The notes below the pieces were generated by a model. That model did not search any database and had not been told where the DNA came from. It was given only the letters and a program-made list of their open reading frames with translations. Shown here one piece after another: positions 6,011-6,614 of a DNA stretch of 6,614 nt (its first letter is position 1; every line of letters starts with the position of its first letter). Source of the DNA: Rhodospirillaceae bacterium (GTDB taxonomy: Bacteria; Pseudomonadota; Alphaproteobacteria; Thalassobaculales; Thalassobaculaceae); assembly GCA_002701455.1 (NCBI GenBank), contig NZVJ01000054.1:1-6614 (forward strand). Direction: 5' to 3'. Position numbers and translations under genes: made by a program.

Positions 6011-6614
6011 GTTCTATCTCTCTTGCTAGGGAAAGAAGATTTCTTGCTTGTTTAAGGTGTGGCATATCGAGCATTTTACCATCTAAACCCACTACCCCAA
6101 CTCCTGGATTTTGTTCAAATACAGAAACAACTCTTGTCGCATAATTTATTTCATCCGCGGTAGGCGTAAAGGCCTTATTTATTACCTCAGACTGAGCCGG
6201 ATGTATCGCTATCTTTCCTACAAATCCAGTTTTTCTATCGTTTAGGCACTCGTTGGAGAGTCCCTCCATATTTTGATAGTTAACGTAAACGACACCGACC
6301 GGCTGCACGTCTAGTGCTCGAGCAGCTGCTAAACAAAGTGATTTAGCCATCAAATAAGGATCATCATATCCACCCGAAGTTGCATGCATATTATCACTTG
6401 CACCTAGAGCGGCAGATAAATCTTCTGCCCCCCAAGTAATTGCTGTCATACGCTCTGTCACCCCTTCAAGATATGTGTGAAAACTTAAAAGAGAAGCGGC
6501 TGTTTCTGTTGCCACCACCAAAATCTTGGTTGAACCAATTTCTAATCCTTCTCGAGCTTCTAGAGCCGAAAGAAAATTAGCAAGTTTATTCACATCTTTT
6601 GCTGAATAAACCTT
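5997..6614 (-). CDS. CitE-like HpcH/HpaI-family CoA-ester lyase, C-terminal part (runs off right edge)
   Basis: Probably a Mg2+-dependent lyase or thioesterase acting on a beta-hydroxyacyl-CoA such as malyl-, citramalyl- or methylmalyl-CoA, with a TIM-barrel fold. 205 residues are visible, and the frame is open to the window edge. The leading residues KVYSAKDVN match the family motif PKVESAxDV, so the GTG at 6593 is internal and the true start lies outside; full proteins are about 270-320 residues. Visible motifs (numbered from the edge) are ATETAA with Glu37, WGAEDL with Asp65 (the likely metal ligands) and GKIAIHPAQ followed by a FTPTADEI segment, the typical C-terminal signature. The usual Glu of PKVES is Tyr here. 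The gene is convergent with the second dioxygenase and belongs to a separate transcript coming from the right. The CitE-like family has many substrates; the exact reaction is not resolved. Confidence 0.9.
   Translation of the reverse strand, partial: KVYSAKDVNKLANFLSALEAREGLEIGSTKILVVATETAASLLSFHTYLEGVTERMTAITWGAEDLSAALGASDNMHATSGGYDDPYLMAKSLCLAAARALDVQPVGVVYVNYQNMEGLSNECLNDRKTGFVGKIAIHPAQSEVINKAFTPTADEINYATRVVSVFEQNPGVGVVGLDGKMLDMPHLKQARNLLSLAREIEQKES

Overview
The window holds six protein-coding genes. Two of them, one at each end, run off the edge. No rRNA, tRNA, CRISPR array, transposase or integrase was seen. Base composition is moderately AT-rich. Gene density, Shine-Dalgarno sites, a GTG start and the protein families point to a bacterium, most likely a Gram-negative proteobacterium. 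That assignment is an inference from family resemblance, and no marker gene is present to fix the lineage.

Layout: the minus-strand gene at the left edge (1-701) encodes the N-terminal 233 residues of a zinc-dependent acylase or deacylase of the succinylglutamate desuccinylase/aspartoacylase family. A 135-base divergent intergenic region (702-836) with a candidate operator separates it from a plus-strand series. That series is a 14-segment DHA2-type MFS transporter (837-2207), a thiamine-diphosphate (ThDP) enzyme of the acetolactate synthase-like superfamily (2249-3853), a 259-base gap with possible regulatory elements, and two tandem Fe(II)/2-oxoglutarate dioxygenases of the phytanoyl-CoA dioxygenase (PhyH) family (4113-4946 and 5048-5950). 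The second dioxygenase meets a convergent minus-strand gene at the right edge (5997-6614), the C-terminal part of a CitE/HpcH-HpaI-type CoA-ester lyase. A bidirectional hairpin lies at that junction and overlaps the lyase stop codon.

How the genes may work together: a transporter, an amide or ester hydrolase, two oxygenases, a ThDP carbon-carbon bond enzyme and a CoA-ester lyase look like a small-molecule catabolic or tailoring cluster. Pairing PhyH-type hydroxylases with a ThDP lyase recalls alpha-oxidation, where hydroxylation next to a carbonyl is followed by ThDP-dependent C-C cleavage. The substrate cannot be read from the sequence, and the combination matches no named operon that I recognise. 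All visible catalytic motifs are intact, so none of the genes looks decayed.
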